64,000 nt of DNA from G038396625 sp038396625 (GTDB taxonomy: Bacteria; Bacillota; Clostridia; Peptostreptococcales; Thermotaleaceae). Where the stretch lies: positions 2,418,001-2,482,000 of the forward strand of contig CP121688.1 in the NCBI GenBank assembly GCA_038396625.1, read 5' to 3'. A program made the translations under genes and the position numbers. The notes under the pieces are model-generated. The model saw only the letters and a list, made by a program, of their open reading frames with translations. It was not told the origin of the DNA and searched no databases. This document shows, in pieces, positions 8,577 through 18,119 of the stretch. How positions within the stretch are numbered: the stretch's first letter is position 1; every line of letters starts with the position of its first letter.

Positions 8577-10257
8577 CTGATTCGTACCTCCTTATCATTT
8601 TAACAATCTTCTTACTTGCCAAAGGATATTTCACTTTATGCTGATTTAGATAAATGTACATTTTTTTGAAGTTTTCATGGCGATATGGATCGTATTCTTT
8701 ACTTTTATCATTTGAAAGATATTTATATAACTTTATGAGAATTTCCTTTATGTTTTGATTACTTCCTTGAATGCGCGGCAGTATTTTTTGAATAATTCCA
8801 TAGTCTATCCCCTCATCAAATTGCATTAATTTTTCATTAATACCATAAATAATGTAAAAAATAATTTCATCCCTTACACGATATCCAAAATGTAGTCCCA
8901 CCTCTTCTAATATGTTATTGATCTGTTCTAAAATAATTATAGTCTCTTTAATTATTTCTTGATAATTCAAGCAATCTTTTAATTTTAAATATTTAGAAGA
9001 AAGTATTTCATTATTCATAAAAATAGGTTTTGTTTCTTCTATTTTATCTAGCATGCCTATTCCTAATGATAAGTCTACATGATTAAATTCAATGGTATTT
9101 CCTCGATCTAATACTTTTCTACTGAACGGAAAAGTTGTCTCATCCATATTTACTGTACCTATGATGTATAAATTTTCAGGAATATATAAATCTGCAAAAT
9201 CTTTTTTTGCCACTTCATCTTCTCCAAAAATTTCCATATTTAATAATTTATCCGTTTTAATACCATTCTTTCTTTTTCTTGTCTCCATAAGGGATAAGAT
9301 ATCACTAAAGTAGTACTCCACTCTTGCTAGATTCATTTCATCTAGACACACAAAATAAGGCATGTCTAAATTACTTACAGCCTCTTTGACAATATTCGTT
9401 AAAGGCCCTGCCTGAAATTTACCATCTATATTTTTATATCCCAATAAATCCGATGGATCTGACCAATCAGGTCTCACTGGAATAATGTTATAGCGACCAT
9501 TTTCACTGGTTGCCCCTATGGCTTCTGCAAATAATTCCACTAATTTACTTTTTCCTGTACCTGATATACCTGCAAGGAGTACAAAAGGTTTTGTTTTTAG
9601 AGATAAATAAAAGTTTTTGATGGTATCTATATCATAATAAAATCCTTGACTATTTATGTAATTATAGATATGTTCTATATATCCCTTTGAAGTATATTTA
9701 ATTTCTGCATCCATTAAGAATTCCTCCTGCATAGTACTTTCTTGATTGTCTACTCTTTCTTTATAATAAATTTCAAGTTTGTTTTTTAATGTTTCTTTCA
9801 GCGCTTGTATATCTTCTTTATTTAACACTCCCCATAATACTTTATCAAAATGAATATACTCAACATTCTCTAAAGTTTTCTTATTTATGTATCCCTTATC
9901 ATGAATAACTTTATATGCATTATCATTCATTACTCTTTTAATGATATCTTTATTCAACTGCTCTGCTTCTCTTTGAATTGGACTATCCTTTTCTTCTATT
10001 AATAATCCTTTCCTGTACCTTGCAAGATACATTTGGCAAATACTCTTACATACCATATCATAATCAGCTTTTCCTTCTGAGTCTGCTAAGATAAATAGGT
10101 GTAACAGAAGCATTAGTTTGTAGGTTTTTTGGTATTTGCTGTTATTAAGACTACCTTTTGGTCCGATATAGTCAAAAAATCCTTCTTTTAATGACGTCTT
10201 ACTTGTTTTATTTTTTTTTCCTTCAATTTCTGTCCATGTATTAATTTTCTTCGGCAT
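8551..10257 (-). CDS. McrB-type AAA+ NTPase of a type IV restriction-like system
   Basis: 568 residues. The AAA+ core shows Walker A GISGTGKS (230-237), PVRPDWSDPSDLLGY, Walker B VCLDEMNLARVEYY (Asp306, Glu307) and the McrB signature GTVNMDETT (368-375). Arg-finger candidates follow in FSRKVLDRG. These are hallmarks of the McrB/GTPase branch. Residues 40-110 form a helical N-terminal region (TYKLMLLLHLF ... MYLARYRKG) that I do not recognise; in this family the N-terminal domain usually reads the target. GAGAGGTG lies 4 nt before the ATG. It is the first gene of a two-gene operon with the DUF2357 nuclease. A defence role is inferred from family and pairing, not shown. Confidence 0.85.
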   Translation of the reverse strand: MPKKINTWTEIEGKKNKTSKTSLKEGFFDYIGPKGSLNNSKYQKTYKLMLLLHLFILADSEGKADYDMVCKSICQMYLARYRKGLLIEEKDSPIQREAEQLNKDIIKRVMNDNAYKVIHDKGYINKKTLENVEYIHFDKVLWGVLNKEDIQALKETLKNKLEIYYKERVDNQESTMQEEFLMDAEIKYTSKGYIEHIYNYINSQGFYYDIDTIKNFYLSLKTKPFVLLAGISGTGKSKLVELFAEAIGATSENGRYNIIPVRPDWSDPSDLLGYKNIDGKFQAGPLTNIVKEAVSNLDMPYFVCLDEMNLARVEYYFSDILSLMETRKRKNGIKTDKLLNMEIFGEDEVAKKDFADLYIPENLYIIGTVNMDETTFPFSRKVLDRGNTIEFNHVDLSLGIGMLDKIEETKPIFMNNEILSSKYLKLKDCLNYQEIIKETIIILEQINNILEEVGLHFGYRVRDEIIFYIIYGINEKLMQFDEGIDYGIIQKILPRIQGSNQNIKEILIKLYKYLSNDKSKEYDPYRHENFKKMYIYLNQHKVKYPLASKKIVKMIRRYESDGFTTFWE

Positions 10258-10340
10258 TTTGCACCTCTCTGTATCTATTTTGTCTATAAATTATTTCTAT
10301 AAAATAGACATTGTTCCTCTTTTTTACACACTATTTTAGT

Positions 10341-10397
10341 AAAAAACAAAAAATAAAGAAGATAACTGTTCTTTTATTGAACATTTATCTTCTTTAT
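10341..10397 (-). terminator. Strong terminator of the SEC-C gene
   Basis: A 19-bp stem with a single mismatch and a 7-nt loop (arms 10353-10371 and 10379-10397). On the minus strand it is followed by a T-rich run (10341-10352). It separates the SEC-C gene from the McrBC-like operon. Confidence 0.8.
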
Positions 10398-10514
10398 CAT
10401 AGGAAGTTTTTACTATAAAGTTATTCTCTTAGCCTCAAGTCAATTGTTTCAATTCCTTTTTTGATTCTTGAGGTGGGTAGTCTTAAAAATTTAGAACCCA
10501 ATATGTTTTGTATC

Positions 10515-11012
10515 CTACTTACCGCAACATTTCTTATACTTCTTCCCACTGCCACATGGACATGGATCATTACGTCCAATCTTGTTTTCATTTACAACGG
10601 TTTTTGATCTTCTTTGGGTTTTGGTTATTTCTTTTCTTTTTTCTTGATCTAAAATATGATCCCATTGAGGTAATGTATACAAATAATCTGCCTTAGCTTC
10701 TAGCATGTTGTAATAGAGTTTTTCCAAATCAATTTCTAGCTTGATATTGCTATCTTCTGTAATCTCTTCTAGATGTAAAGACTGTAGAATACTGTCATTG
10801 ATTCCATCCAAAAAACCCATAAATAATTCATTGGATGTCTCATATTTTTCTGCCAATTCCTTTACTACACCTTCCACAGGTTTTGTAGGGTCGTCAAGAA
10901 TACTTGCATAAATTCTTTTTTCCGTAGTGCTGTATTCTTTCCAAAATTTGTCTAGTTCTTCTTGGCTTTCATGTTCAAAAGCCATTTCTTTCCATGCATC
11001 ATATAGACTCAT
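10515..11012 (-). CDS. SEC-C zinc-motif protein
   Basis: 165 residues with the C-terminal SEC-C motif GRNDPCPCGSGKKYKKCCGK, the zinc-binding tail first seen in SecA and shared by many small bacterial proteins. The remaining 140 residues are acidic and helical and match the small SEC-C proteins common in Clostridia, whose function is unknown. No transmembrane segment. AGGAG is placed 7 nt before the ATG. It has its own strong terminator and stands alone between the restriction-like operon and the tetrapyrrole cluster. Confidence 0.85.
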   Translation of the reverse strand: MSLYDAWKEMAFEHESQEELDKFWKEYSTTEKRIYASILDDPTKPVEGVVKELAEKYETSNELFMGFLDGINDSILQSLHLEEITEDSNIKLEIDLEKLYYNMLEAKADYLYTLPQWDHILDQEKRKEITKTQRRSKTVVNENKIGRNDPCPCGSGKKYKKCCGK

Positions 11013-11195
11013 GCTTATTCTCCTTTTGTAATGAAATTTTTCATTTTTTATTATATCCTATTCTCGTCCTAGAGTGAACTATTTCTTTATTAGGTATATC
11101 TAGGATTGGCGTACAAACCAGTTTCTAACTTTTATTGAACCATTCCATACAACTACTATTATTTTTATAAAAGTCAATTATTTTGAAGGGTTTTT

Positions 11196-12485
11196 TTAAA
11201 TAAGTTTCTTCATCGCATGATAACTTGCTTGTATGGTTTTTTCAATTTCTTGCTCACTATGTACTGCGGATACAAAGGCAGCTTCAAATTGAGAAGGTGC
11301 TAAATAAATTCCTTGATGCAACATTTCTTCAAAATACACTGCAAATTTTTTGGTATCACTGGTCATAGCAGTTTCAAAATTCACAACTTCTTGATCTGTA
11401 AAGAACATACACATCATAGAACCTACACGATTAAAATGTGCTCGAACCCCTAATTTCTTGGCATTTTCTTTTAATCCCTCTGCAAGGATGTGAGATTTCT
11501 TTTCTAAGTCTTTATACATTTGAGGATGATCTCTTAACATTTTTAATGTCACCAAGCCCGCTGTCATTGCCAATGGATTGCCCGACAACGTGCCCGCTTG
11601 ATAGACAGGTCCTATGGGAGAAATTTTTTCCATGATTTCTTTCTTTCCTCCATAGGCGCCTACTGGTAGTCCTCCACCTATAATTTTCCCAAATGTAGTG
11701 ATATCTGGTTTTACATTATATAAACTTTGCGCACATTGATAAGCTACACGAAAGCCTGTCATTACTTCATCAATAATTAGTAGCGCCCCATATTCTTCTG
11801 TGATCTTTCTTAAAGTATTCATAAATTCTTGTGTAGCTGGTACAACGCCCATATTTCCTGCAATCGGTTCAATGATTACACCTGCAATCTCTTTTCCATA
11901 AACTTCAAAAACTTTCTTCAATCCATCGATGTCATTATAGCTAGCTGTAATGGTATTTTGAGCAATCTCTGCAGGTACACCGGGACTATCTGGTACACCG
12001 TGGGTTAATGCACCGGAGCCTGCTTTAATTAGTAGGCTGTCGGAATGTCCATGATAATTTCCTTCAAATTTTACGATTAATTTTCGACCCGTATAACCTC
12101 TTGCCAGCCTTAAGGCACTCATGGTGGCTTCTGTTCCAGAGTTGACCATGCGAATCATTTCAACAGAAGGTACTGCTTCACAAACAAGCTTTGCCAGTTC
12201 TGTCTCAATTTCTGTAGGTGCCCCATAGCTTGTTCCTAAATCTACTGCTTGCTTTAATGCCTCTGTAACTGCTTCATGGGCATGCCCTAAAATCAATGGA
12301 CCCCAAGATCCTACATAATCAATATACTCATTGCCGTCTACATCATATATTTTACTGCCTTTTCCTTTTGCAATAAAAGGAGGATTTACCGTAACTGAAC
12401 GAAACGCCCTCACAGGGCTATTCACTCCACCAGGAATTACTTGTTTGGCTTCTTCAAATAATGCTTTTGATTTTTGCAAGTTCAT
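11196..12485 (-). CDS. hemL: Glutamate-1-semialdehyde 2,1-aminomutase
   Basis: 429 residues, full length. It converts glutamate-1-semialdehyde to 5-aminolevulinate, the second step of the C5 pathway, in the cytoplasm with PLP. Seen: PGGVNSPVRAF, the YVGSWGPLILGHAH segment, MVNSGTEATMSALRLARG, the aspartate motif IIDEVMTGFR and the PLP lysine in TFGKIIGGGLPVGAYGG. The ribosome site AGGAGG lies inside the last codons of hemB, only 1 base separating the two genes. As the last gene of the long cobalamin/tetrapyrrole cluster, it supplies ALA to the enzymes encoded upstream. Confidence 0.97.
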   Translation of the reverse strand: MNLQKSKALFEEAKQVIPGGVNSPVRAFRSVTVNPPFIAKGKGSKIYDVDGNEYIDYVGSWGPLILGHAHEAVTEALKQAVDLGTSYGAPTEIETELAKLVCEAVPSVEMIRMVNSGTEATMSALRLARGYTGRKLIVKFEGNYHGHSDSLLIKAGSGALTHGVPDSPGVPAEIAQNTITASYNDIDGLKKVFEVYGKEIAGVIIEPIAGNMGVVPATQEFMNTLRKITEEYGALLIIDEVMTGFRVAYQCAQSLYNVKPDITTFGKIIGGGLPVGAYGGKKEIMEKISPIGPVYQAGTLSGNPLAMTAGLVTLKMLRDHPQMYKDLEKKSHILAEGLKENAKKLGVRAHFNRVGSMMCMFFTDQEVVNFETAMTSDTKKFAVYFEEMLHQGIYLAPSQFEAAFVSAVHSEQEIEKTIQASYHAMKKLI

Positions 12486-12486
12486 C

Positions 12487-13464
12487 TTACTCAGCCTCCT
12501 TTAACCATCTTGCCGCATCCTTGGCATGATAGGTAATGATAATGTCTGCTCCTGCCCTTTTCATCGCTATAAGACTTTCCATCACAATTCGTTTTTCATC
12601 GATCAAACCTTTTTCTGCTGCGGCCTTAATCATGGCATACTCCCCACTTACATTGTAGGCGGCAAGAGGTGCATTAAAAGTATCCTTCACTCTTCTAATC
12701 ACATCTAAGTAAGCCAAAGCAGGTTTTACCATTACAATATCTGCTCCTTCTGCTATATCCAATTCTACTTCTCTTAAGGCTTCATCCGTATTGGCTGGAT
12801 CCATTTGATAGGTCTTACGATCTCCAAAGCCAGGGGCCGAATTGGCTGCTGCTCTAAAGGGGCCGTAATAAGCAGAAGCATATTTTGCACTGTATGCCAT
12901 AACAGTAATGTCAACAAATCCATTTTCATCCAATATATTACGGATTGCCTCAATTCGTCCATCCATCATATCTGAAGGTGCTACCATATCCGCGCCTGCC
13001 TTTGCATGAGACAATGCAATTTGTGCAATATATTTTAAGGTCTCATCATTGTGAACGTGATTTCCTTCTATAATTCCACAGTGACCATGATCTGTATATT
13101 GACACATACATATATCTGTTGCAATCAATATATCTTTATTCCATTTTTTTATTTCTCTAATGGCTTTTTGTACAATACCATTGTCACTATATGCTTCGCT
13201 TCCACAAGCATCTTTTTTATCAGGCAGTCCAAATAGCATTATTGCTTTTATCCCTAATTCAGCGATTTCTTTTATCTCATCTTCCAGCATATCTATAGAA
13301 AAATGATAGTTGTTAGGAAGACTCTCAATTTCTTTTTTTATTCCTTTACCTTCCACCACGAAAATAGGATAAATAAAATCATCCACATGAAGCATTGTTT
13401 CTCTTACCAAACTCCTGATCGCACTATTTCTTCTTAGTCTCCTGGGTCTATGGATTAAGTCCAT
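12487..13464 (-). CDS. hemB: Porphobilinogen synthase (5-aminolevulinate dehydratase)
   Basis: 325 residues. It condenses two ALA to porphobilinogen. Both Schiff-base lysines are visible: Lys194 in YSAKYASAYYGPFR and Lys247 in MVKPALAYLD. The active-site metal segment is the cysteine (zinc) type, with Cys119, Cys121 and Cys129 in CMCQYTDHGHC. AAGGAGGG is 7 nt upstream of the ATG. It lies between the cobA/hemD fusion and hemL in the same transcription unit. Confidence 0.97.
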   Translation of the reverse strand: MDLIHRPRRLRRNSAIRSLVRETMLHVDDFIYPIFVVEGKGIKKEIESLPNNYHFSIDMLEDEIKEIAELGIKAIMLFGLPDKKDACGSEAYSDNGIVQKAIREIKKWNKDILIATDICMCQYTDHGHCGIIEGNHVHNDETLKYIAQIALSHAKAGADMVAPSDMMDGRIEAIRNILDENGFVDITVMAYSAKYASAYYGPFRAAANSAPGFGDRKTYQMDPANTDEALREVELDIAEGADIVMVKPALAYLDVIRRVKDTFNAPLAAYNVSGEYAMIKAAAEKGLIDEKRIVMESLIAMKRAGADIIITYHAKDAARWLKEAE

Positions 13465-13485
13465 AAATTATCCCTCCTTCTCCAC

Positions 13486-15000
13486 TTAATTGTAATATTC
13501 TTCTATTGCCGCTACAAGTCCATCAATGGTAAATGTTTTTGCTTTAATATGAATGCTAAGCCCTAGTTCTTTTGCCGTATCCTCTGTTATGGGTCCTATA
13601 GCAGCCAATTTTTTGTCTTTGAGTAAACCCTTATTTTCTTCTCCTAATATCTGAACAAAGTTTTTTACTGTAGAGGAGCTTGTAAAGGTAATGATATCGG
13701 TATCCTCTTCTTTAAGAATTTCGATCAGCTGATTTCGATCTTGCTCTGGTACAACAGTACGATACATGTGAATGTTATCTACAACCGCCCCCATTTTTTC
13801 TAAAGCTTCAATCAACAGATGCCTTGCAATATCAGCCCTTGGTAAGAGCACATGTTCTCCAGCTTTTATTCTATCTTTTAATCCCTCTATAATCGCTTCT
13901 GCCTGATAAGCTTCCGGTACATATTCGATACAGAATCCTTTATCTTCTAAGACTTTTGCTGTGGCTGGTCCTATGGCACATAATTTGGCTTCGGAAAGTC
14001 GTCGAATATCCATACCTAATTTTTTCATCCGCTCAAAAAAAGCCGTAACCCCATTGACACTGGTAAATATAATCCACTGATACTTTTCTACGGTTCTCAT
14101 TGCTTGATCAATTTCGTCATAGTCATAGGGATTTTCTATCTTAATCGTTGGGAATTCTATGGCCTTTCCACCTAAAGTTTCAATTTTCTCAGATAGCTGA
14201 CTTGCTTGTTTTCTTGTTCTTGTTACCAATATTTTCTTTCCAAACAATGGTTTGTCTTCATACCACCCTAGCACTTCAGATAAATTTACAACTTCTCCTA
14301 CAATGATAATAGATGGATTTTTAAAATGGTTTTTGATGACTAGATCATGAATATCTCCAAGAGTTCCTTTGATCATCTTCTGCTCTGTTGAGGTTCCTTT
14401 CATAATCACAGCTACAGGTTTTTGGGGATTTTGTCCATATTTTATAAGACTGCTACATATCTTTTCAATATTGTTGACACCCATTAAAAAGATGAGCGTT
14501 CCCTCTACCTTTGCAAGAGCTTGATAGTCAATTGCTTTTTCTTCTTTTGTTGGGTCTTCATGCCCTGTAATAACATGAAAAGAAGAGCTTACATTTCGAT
14601 GGGTTACAGGAATCCCGGCATAAGCTGGTACTGCAATGGCAGAAGTAATTCCTGGAACAATTTCAAATTTTATACCATTTTCTCTCAATGTCTGGGCTTC
14701 TTCTCCACCTCTCCCAAAAACAAAAGGGTCTCCACCTTTTAATCGTGCTACAATTTTTCCATCTTTAGATTTTTTAACCAATAATTCATTGATCTCCTCT
14801 TGTGTATAAGCATGATTATTCGGTGCCTTCCCTACATAAATAAATTCCGCATCTTCTCTAGCAAATTTTAATAATTGGGGGCTTGCTAGCCTGTCATAAA
14901 GAACAACTTCTGCATTTTGAATGCATTCAATTCCCTTAAGTGTAATAAGCTTATAGTCTCCTGGCCCTGCTCCTATTAAAAAAACTTTTCCAGCTCCCAT
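13486..15000 (-). CDS. cobA/hemD: Uroporphyrinogen-III C-methyltransferase / uroporphyrinogen-III synthase fusion
   Basis: A bifunctional protein of about 504 residues. Residues 1-245 are an SAM-dependent uroporphyrinogen-III methyltransferase (VFLIGAGPGDYKLITLKG, LKGGDPFVFGRGGEEA, PGITSAIAVPAYAGIPVTHR), which makes precorrin-2. Residues 255-504 are a HemD-type synthase (KKILVTRTRKQASQLSEKI, IIFTSVNGVTAFFERM, ITFTSSSTVKNFV), which cyclises hydroxymethylbilane. The fusion is common in Clostridia and joins consecutive steps. A TTG at 15018 is in frame, but the ATG at 15000 has GGCAGGTG at 7-nt spacing and starts directly after the hemC stop, so I use it. Confidence 0.95.
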   Translation of the reverse strand: MGAGKVFLIGAGPGDYKLITLKGIECIQNAEVVLYDRLASPQLLKFAREDAEFIYVGKAPNNHAYTQEEINELLVKKSKDGKIVARLKGGDPFVFGRGGEEAQTLRENGIKFEIVPGITSAIAVPAYAGIPVTHRNVSSSFHVITGHEDPTKEEKAIDYQALAKVEGTLIFLMGVNNIEKICSSLIKYGQNPQKPVAVIMKGTSTEQKMIKGTLGDIHDLVIKNHFKNPSIIIVGEVVNLSEVLGWYEDKPLFGKKILVTRTRKQASQLSEKIETLGGKAIEFPTIKIENPYDYDEIDQAMRTVEKYQWIIFTSVNGVTAFFERMKKLGMDIRRLSEAKLCAIGPATAKVLEDKGFCIEYVPEAYQAEAIIEGLKDRIKAGEHVLLPRADIARHLLIEALEKMGAVVDNIHMYRTVVPEQDRNQLIEILKEEDTDIITFTSSSTVKNFVQILGEENKGLLKDKKLAAIGPITEDTAKELGLSIHIKAKTFTIDGLVAAIEEYYN

Positions 15001-15001
15001 G

Positions 15002-15934
15002 TTAATCACCTGCCTCAATATTATCTAATATAGCCCTACCACCTTGGTTTAATCCTTCTCTTGCCATTTTTATACCTAACTGTTCATAATGCTCTTTGCT
15101 ACATTTATCTTTTAGGCGTATTACCTTTTCCCCATCTGGTGATGCAATCACTGCATCCATTACGAGGTTTTCACCCTCAATACAAGAATAGGCGCCAATA
15201 GGCACATGACAGCCACCCTTTAACTCCCGCATAAAACTACGTTCTGCTTTGATAGCTATTTCGACATGCGGATTATTTAATTCTTTTACGATATTGCGAA
15301 CAAATGCATCTTTACTTCTTATTTGGATACCTAGGGCACCTTGCCCCACTGCTGGCGTACATAAACTGCTAGGGATATATTGAGAAATCTTTTCCTGCCA
15401 TCCCATTCTAATAACACCCGCTGCAGCTAAAATCACCCCATCGAGATGTAATGTCTCCATTTTCTTTAATCTTGTTGCAATATTTCCACGAATGGGCTCA
15501 ATCATCAAGTCAGGTCTATAGGCTAATAATTGTGCCGCTCTTCTTAGACTGCTGGTGCCAATTTTCGCTCCCTGAGGCAAATCTCGTAGCTGTATGCCTC
15601 CTCTACTAATGAGAACATCCCTTGTATCTTCTCGATCCGTAATGGCTCCAATCATTAAATCATCAATCATCTCCGTAGGTACATCCTTCATACTGTGTAC
15701 AGCCATGTCAATTTCTCCCTGTAACAATGCTGTCTCAATTTCCTTGACAAATAACCCTTTTCCACCAATCTTATGAAGCGTCTTATCCAATATTTTGTCG
15801 CCAATTGTTTTAATCTCTACAACTTCATAATCCAATTCTGGACATTTTTCTTTTAATCGATCTATTACCCAGTAGGTTTGTACTAAAGCCAAAGCACTTG
15901 CTCTAGAACCTACTAAAATTTTTTTTCTTTCCAT
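15002..15934 (-). CDS. hemC: Hydroxymethylbilane synthase (porphobilinogen deaminase)
   Basis: About 310 residues. It polymerises four porphobilinogens on a dipyrromethane cofactor. Seen: VGSRASALALVQT, the DMAVHSMKDVPTE segment, IGTSSLRRAAQLLAYRPDL, RGNIATRLKKM, and the cofactor-binding cysteine in LKGGCHVPIGAY. The in-frame GTG at 15943 lies inside the likely ribosome site AAAAGGTG; the ATG at 15934 has 6-nt spacing, so the protein begins MERKKILVG. It is followed by cobA/hemD after 1 base. Confidence 0.96.
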   Translation of the reverse strand: MERKKILVGSRASALALVQTYWVIDRLKEKCPELDYEVVEIKTIGDKILDKTLHKIGGKGLFVKEIETALLQGEIDMAVHSMKDVPTEMIDDLMIGAITDREDTRDVLISRGGIQLRDLPQGAKIGTSSLRRAAQLLAYRPDLMIEPIRGNIATRLKKMETLHLDGVILAAAGVIRMGWQEKISQYIPSSLCTPAVGQGALGIQIRSKDAFVRNIVKELNNPHVEIAIKAERSFMRELKGGCHVPIGAYSCIEGENLVMDAVIASPDGEKVIRLKDKCSKEHYEQLGIKMAREGLNQGGRAILDNIEAGD

Positions 15935-15968
15935 CCAATTCACCTTTTCCCATCAAAGTATCACTTCT

Positions 15969-16625
15969 TTATCTATTGCCATTCTTTTTTATCATCTCTT
16001 TATATTGCCTCAGCATTTCTTCATAAGCATCCTCAATCTCTTTGGTTTGTATTTTATCCAAATAGTCACTATACACAATTTTTTTAAAGATTTCTCTTCT
16101 TAAATCAATATCTGTAATTTCTTCTAATACTTTTTCTCTAAGCCTTCCTAATCCTTCCAAAAATACTGCATACTCTTCTCCAAATAACCGCCCCAAGTCT
16201 TCCCTGATTTTTCTAGAAAGCATAGGACTTTTCCCACTGGTTGAAATCGTTATGTGCAAATCTCCTCTTTTTATAGAGGCAGGTACAATAAAATCACACA
16301 TGGCAGGTTTGTCTACAATATTAATCAGTATTTCTTCTTGTCTGGCTTCATCAAGACATTGCTCATTGATTTTTCCATCATTTGTTGCTACATACACAAG
16401 ATAGGCCTCTTTAAGGTCTCCTTCTTGATAATATCTATTTATCCAGTGAATCTTTTTTTCTTTGTGAAGCTTGTGTAGCTTTTCTGTGATCCTAGGACTT
16501 ATTATGATTACATTTGCCTCGGCGTCTAAGAGAGAAAGAACCTTTCGTTCTGCCACCTGCCCACCGCCTACGACAATACAGTCTTTTTCACAAATATCTA
16601 GCATAATCGGATAATATTTAGCCAT
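15969..16625 (-). CDS. Precorrin-2 dehydrogenase (Met8p/CysG N-terminal type)
   Basis: About 218 residues. It oxidises precorrin-2 to sirohydrochlorin with NAD+; some members also insert iron. The N-terminal dinucleotide fold reads CIVVGGGQVAERKVLSLL; the middle has YLVYVATND and CDFIVPASIKRGDLHITISTSGKSP, diagnostic of the family. In the early-cobalt pathway sirohydrochlorin is the substrate of CbiX, also encoded here. Its start overlaps the end of cbiJ. An alternative GTG start 9 bases upstream (16634) has no better ribosome site. It may also serve siroheme synthesis. Confidence 0.92.
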   Translation of the reverse strand: MAKYYPIMLDICEKDCIVVGGGQVAERKVLSLLDAEANVIIISPRITEKLHKLHKEKKIHWINRYYQEGDLKEAYLVYVATNDGKINEQCLDEARQEEILINIVDKPAMCDFIVPASIKRGDLHITISTSGKSPMLSRKIREDLGRLFGEEYAVFLEGLGRLREKVLEEITDIDLRREIFKKIVYSDYLDKIQTKEIEDAYEEMLRQYKEMIKKNGNR

Positions 16626-17382
16626 ATATTTCACTCACTTTGCGTATCAGTGCATCCATATCACTATATAGATTTCGATATTGAATAACAGGTCTTTGTA
16701 TTAATAATACAGGGATTTCCATTTTATGGGCAGCTTCCAGCTTATCCAACGTTCCCCCTATATCTCCACTTTCCTTAGAAACCAAAATACTTATTTGATA
16801 TTTTTTGATTATCTCCACGTTCATTTTTACTGAAAATGGCCCTTGCATTGCAATAATATTAGAAGGTTTTATCCCCCATTCCTCACATTTTTTTATCATT
16901 TCACTTATGGGTAGTATTCGAGGAAAAATTTTTTTAGGATCTAATTGTTGCGCAAAGATTTCTAAGGTTTTACTTCCCGTTGTCAATAAAATATTTCCTT
17001 CTATATTTTTTAACACTTCTACTGCTTCATCATAACTCGCAACGGTTTGAAGCAGTGCTTGATATTTTTGGATTTTACTTTCCTCTCTTTGAAATCGGAA
17101 GTAAGGAATTTTTGTATTTTCACATGCTTTCATAGCATTTTGCGAAGCTTCTACTGCATAAGGGTGGGTAGCATCTATGACTATTTTTATTTCATTCGAT
17201 AAAATAAATCCTTCCATTTCTTCTTTGTTTAGTTTTTGCGCAATAATTTTGCATACTTTTTCACTTTCAATCAAATTTGCACCATAGGATGTGGCTGTGG
17301 TTGCAATAACAGGATAGTTTCGACTTGTTAGTGAATCGATTAGTTCTCTACCATCCTGAGTACCGCTTAAAATTAAAATCAT
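16618..17382 (-). CDS. cbiJ: Cobalt-precorrin-6A reductase
   Basis: 254 residues of the CobK/CbiJ family. It reduces cobalt-precorrin-6A to 6B with a nicotinamide nucleotide. Seen: ILSGTQDGRELIDSL at the N-terminus, VIDATHPYAVEASQNA in the centre, and the ILTTGSKTLEIF and LVSKESGDIGGTLDKLEAA motifs. It overlaps the preceding cbiH stop by 4 bases and the following dehydrogenase start by 8, so translation is coupled. Confidence 0.93.
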   Translation of the reverse strand: MILILSGTQDGRELIDSLTSRNYPVIATTATSYGANLIESEKVCKIIAQKLNKEEMEGFILSNEIKIVIDATHPYAVEASQNAMKACENTKIPYFRFQREESKIQKYQALLQTVASYDEAVEVLKNIEGNILLTTGSKTLEIFAQQLDPKKIFPRILPISEMIKKCEEWGIKPSNIIAMQGPFSVKMNVEIIKKYQISILVSKESGDIGGTLDKLEAAHKMEIPVLLIQRPVIQYRNLYSDMDALIRKVSEIYG

Positions 17383-18119
17383 AGGGCATAACCTCTAGGG
17401 GTGATGATTTTGCCATCCTTTACATAAGTTTTTGTATTTCCGATAATCACTACAGTAAGCATATCAATCGGGTATTGCAGCATATTTTCCAAATTGGCAA
17501 TGTAGATTTCTTCTCCTTCTCGTTTGGCATTTTTTACAATGCCAACAGGTGTTTGAGGAGATTTATATCTTAATATAATTTCTCTCGCCTCTTCGATTTG
17601 ATGTACTCTTCCTTTACTTTTAGGATTGTATAGCGCTATGATAAAATCTCCCATGGCAGCACACTCAATTCTCTTTTTTATGAGCTCCCAGTCTGTCAAT
17701 AAATCACTCAAAGAAATAACTGCAAAATCATGCATCATAGGTGCCCCTAATGCAGATGCTGCTGCACTAGCAGCCGTAATTCCTGGCACAACTTCAATCT
17801 CTAGATCACAATCACGCTCATACTTTACTTCAAGCATAATCCCAGCCATTCCATAAACCCCTGCATCACCACTGCTAATAATTGAAACCTTTTTTCCTTC
17901 TAATGCTTTATCGAGCGTCAAGTTACATCTTTCTACTTCTTTTCTCATTCCAGAATCAATGACTTCTTTATTTTCTAATAAATCCTTTACCAAATCAATA
18001 TAGGTTTTATATCCTATAATAACCTCTGAATCCTTAATCGCTTCTAAGGCTCTATGGCTCATATGCTGTCGGTCTCCTGGTCCTAATCCTACTACATATA
18101 CTTTTCCCTGCTTATCCAT
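17379..18119 (-). CDS. cbiH: Cobalt-precorrin-3B C17-methyltransferase
   Basis: About 246 residues of the SAM-dependent tetrapyrrole methylase fold (CobJ/CbiH), which performs ring contraction and methylation at C17. Seen: VYVVGLGPGDRQHMSHRA, ISSGDAGVYGMAGIMLE, VVPGITAASAAASALGAPMMHDF, SLSDLLTDWELI and ALYNPKSKGRVHQIEEA, which single out this subfamily. An upstream ATG at 18149 is in frame, but GAGAGGGAA precedes the ATG at 18119 and the resulting MDKQGKVYVVG start fits the family. It overlaps hemA by 8 bases. Confidence 0.95.
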   Translation of the reverse strand: MDKQGKVYVVGLGPGDRQHMSHRALEAIKDSEVIIGYKTYIDLVKDLLENKEVIDSGMRKEVERCNLTLDKALEGKKVSIISSGDAGVYGMAGIMLEVKYERDCDLEIEVVPGITAASAAASALGAPMMHDFAVISLSDLLTDWELIKKRIECAAMGDFIIALYNPKSKGRVHQIEEAREIILRYKSPQTPVGIVKNAKREGEEIYIANLENMLQYPIDMLTVVIIGNTKTYVKDGKIITPRGYAL

